Origin: Chloroflexota bacterium
GTDB lineage: Bacteria > Chloroflexota > Dehalococcoidia > GIF9 > UBA5629
Assembly (NCBI GenBank): GCA_016875975.1
Contig: VGOF01000018.1
Location: 1-13,822, forward strand
DNA length: 13,822 nt
Reading direction: 5' to 3'
Positions 13,725-13,822 of the stretch are shown here, piece by piece. The position numbers and the translations under genes were made by a program. Under the pieces are notes generated by a model. That model saw nothing but the letters and a program-made list of their open reading frames with translations, was not told where the DNA came from and made no database searches. The stretch's first letter is position 1. Every line of letters starts with the position of its first letter.

Positions 13725-13822
13725 TTAGTAGGTTGCATACCAATTCTGGGGTATGGATGCCAACTCGTGAGCTTGCAAGCCCATTTTGCGGTACCAGGGC
13801 GTGGCATGTTTTGCGGCTATAT
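13725..13822 (-). CDS. Unidentified protein, C-terminal end (rest outside window)
   Basis: On the minus strand an open frame enters from the right edge and ends at TAA 13725-13727, 9 bp before the pyruvate kinase start. It reads ...AAKHATPWYRKMG followed by LQAHELASIPQNWYATY. The mix of Trp, Tyr, Pro and charged residues, and the operon-like spacing, make a real gene end more likely than chance. I do not recognise the family. It probably is co-transcribed with pyk. Confidence 0.5.
   Translation of the reverse strand, partial: IAAKHATPWYRKMGLQAHELASIPQNWYATY

Noticed and set aside
13736..13755. Hairpin CATACC / GGTATG upstream of pyruvate kinase as an operator or attenuator.
   Set aside because: It falls inside an open frame that looks like the end of an upstream gene, so coding constraint explains it better. 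The nearby GCTTGCAAGC palindrome (13771-13780) is rejected for the same reason.

Overview
The window looks like a bacterial chromosome segment, most likely from a Chloroflexota lineage near the class Dehalococcoidia. That assignment is inferred from gene content: a stand-alone Elp3, archaeal-looking accessory enzymes, a peptide ABC operon and scattered imperfect intergenic repeats. No rRNA or tRNA is present to confirm it. Start codons ATG, GTG and TTG are all used. I see no CRISPR array, tRNA, rRNA, prophage or complete insertion sequence.

Left part (1-2355). The tail of an HD-GYP domain protein runs in from the left edge and meets, tail to tail with overlapping ends, a Trm9/ALKBH8-like methyltransferase. 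That gene is divergent from elp3, with 78 bp between the two starts. In eukaryotes Elp3 and Trm9 act one after the other on the tRNA wobble uridine (cm5U, then mcm5U). This pair is therefore the most interesting candidate for an under-described bacterial pathway.

Centre (2318-8382, minus strand). A five-gene oligopeptide/dipeptide-type ABC importer is read from right to left: lipoprotein binding protein, permease B, permease C, ATPase D, ATPase F. Two non-coding gaps interrupt it: 301 bp after the binding protein and 173 bp between the ATPases. Both are filled with palindromic repeat sequence, and one looks MITE-like. The last codons of ATPase F are antisense to the last codons of elp3.

Right-centre (8525-11285). 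A radical SAM enzyme of unknown function, with a CX4CX2C cluster motif, diverges from a HAD-family hydrolase. Both genes have TATAAT boxes so near their start codons that leaderless or nearly leaderless mRNAs are predicted. A compact histone-deacetylase-fold deacetylase follows the hydrolase, with a perfect 15-bp palindrome just upstream of it.

Right end (11343-13822, minus strand). The end of an unidentified gene, pyruvate kinase and a PfkB-family phosphofructokinase-like sugar kinase form a tight operon. Pyruvate kinase carries Lys where K+-dependent enzymes have Glu, so K+-independent activity is predicted. These genes put two glycolytic control steps under shared expression.
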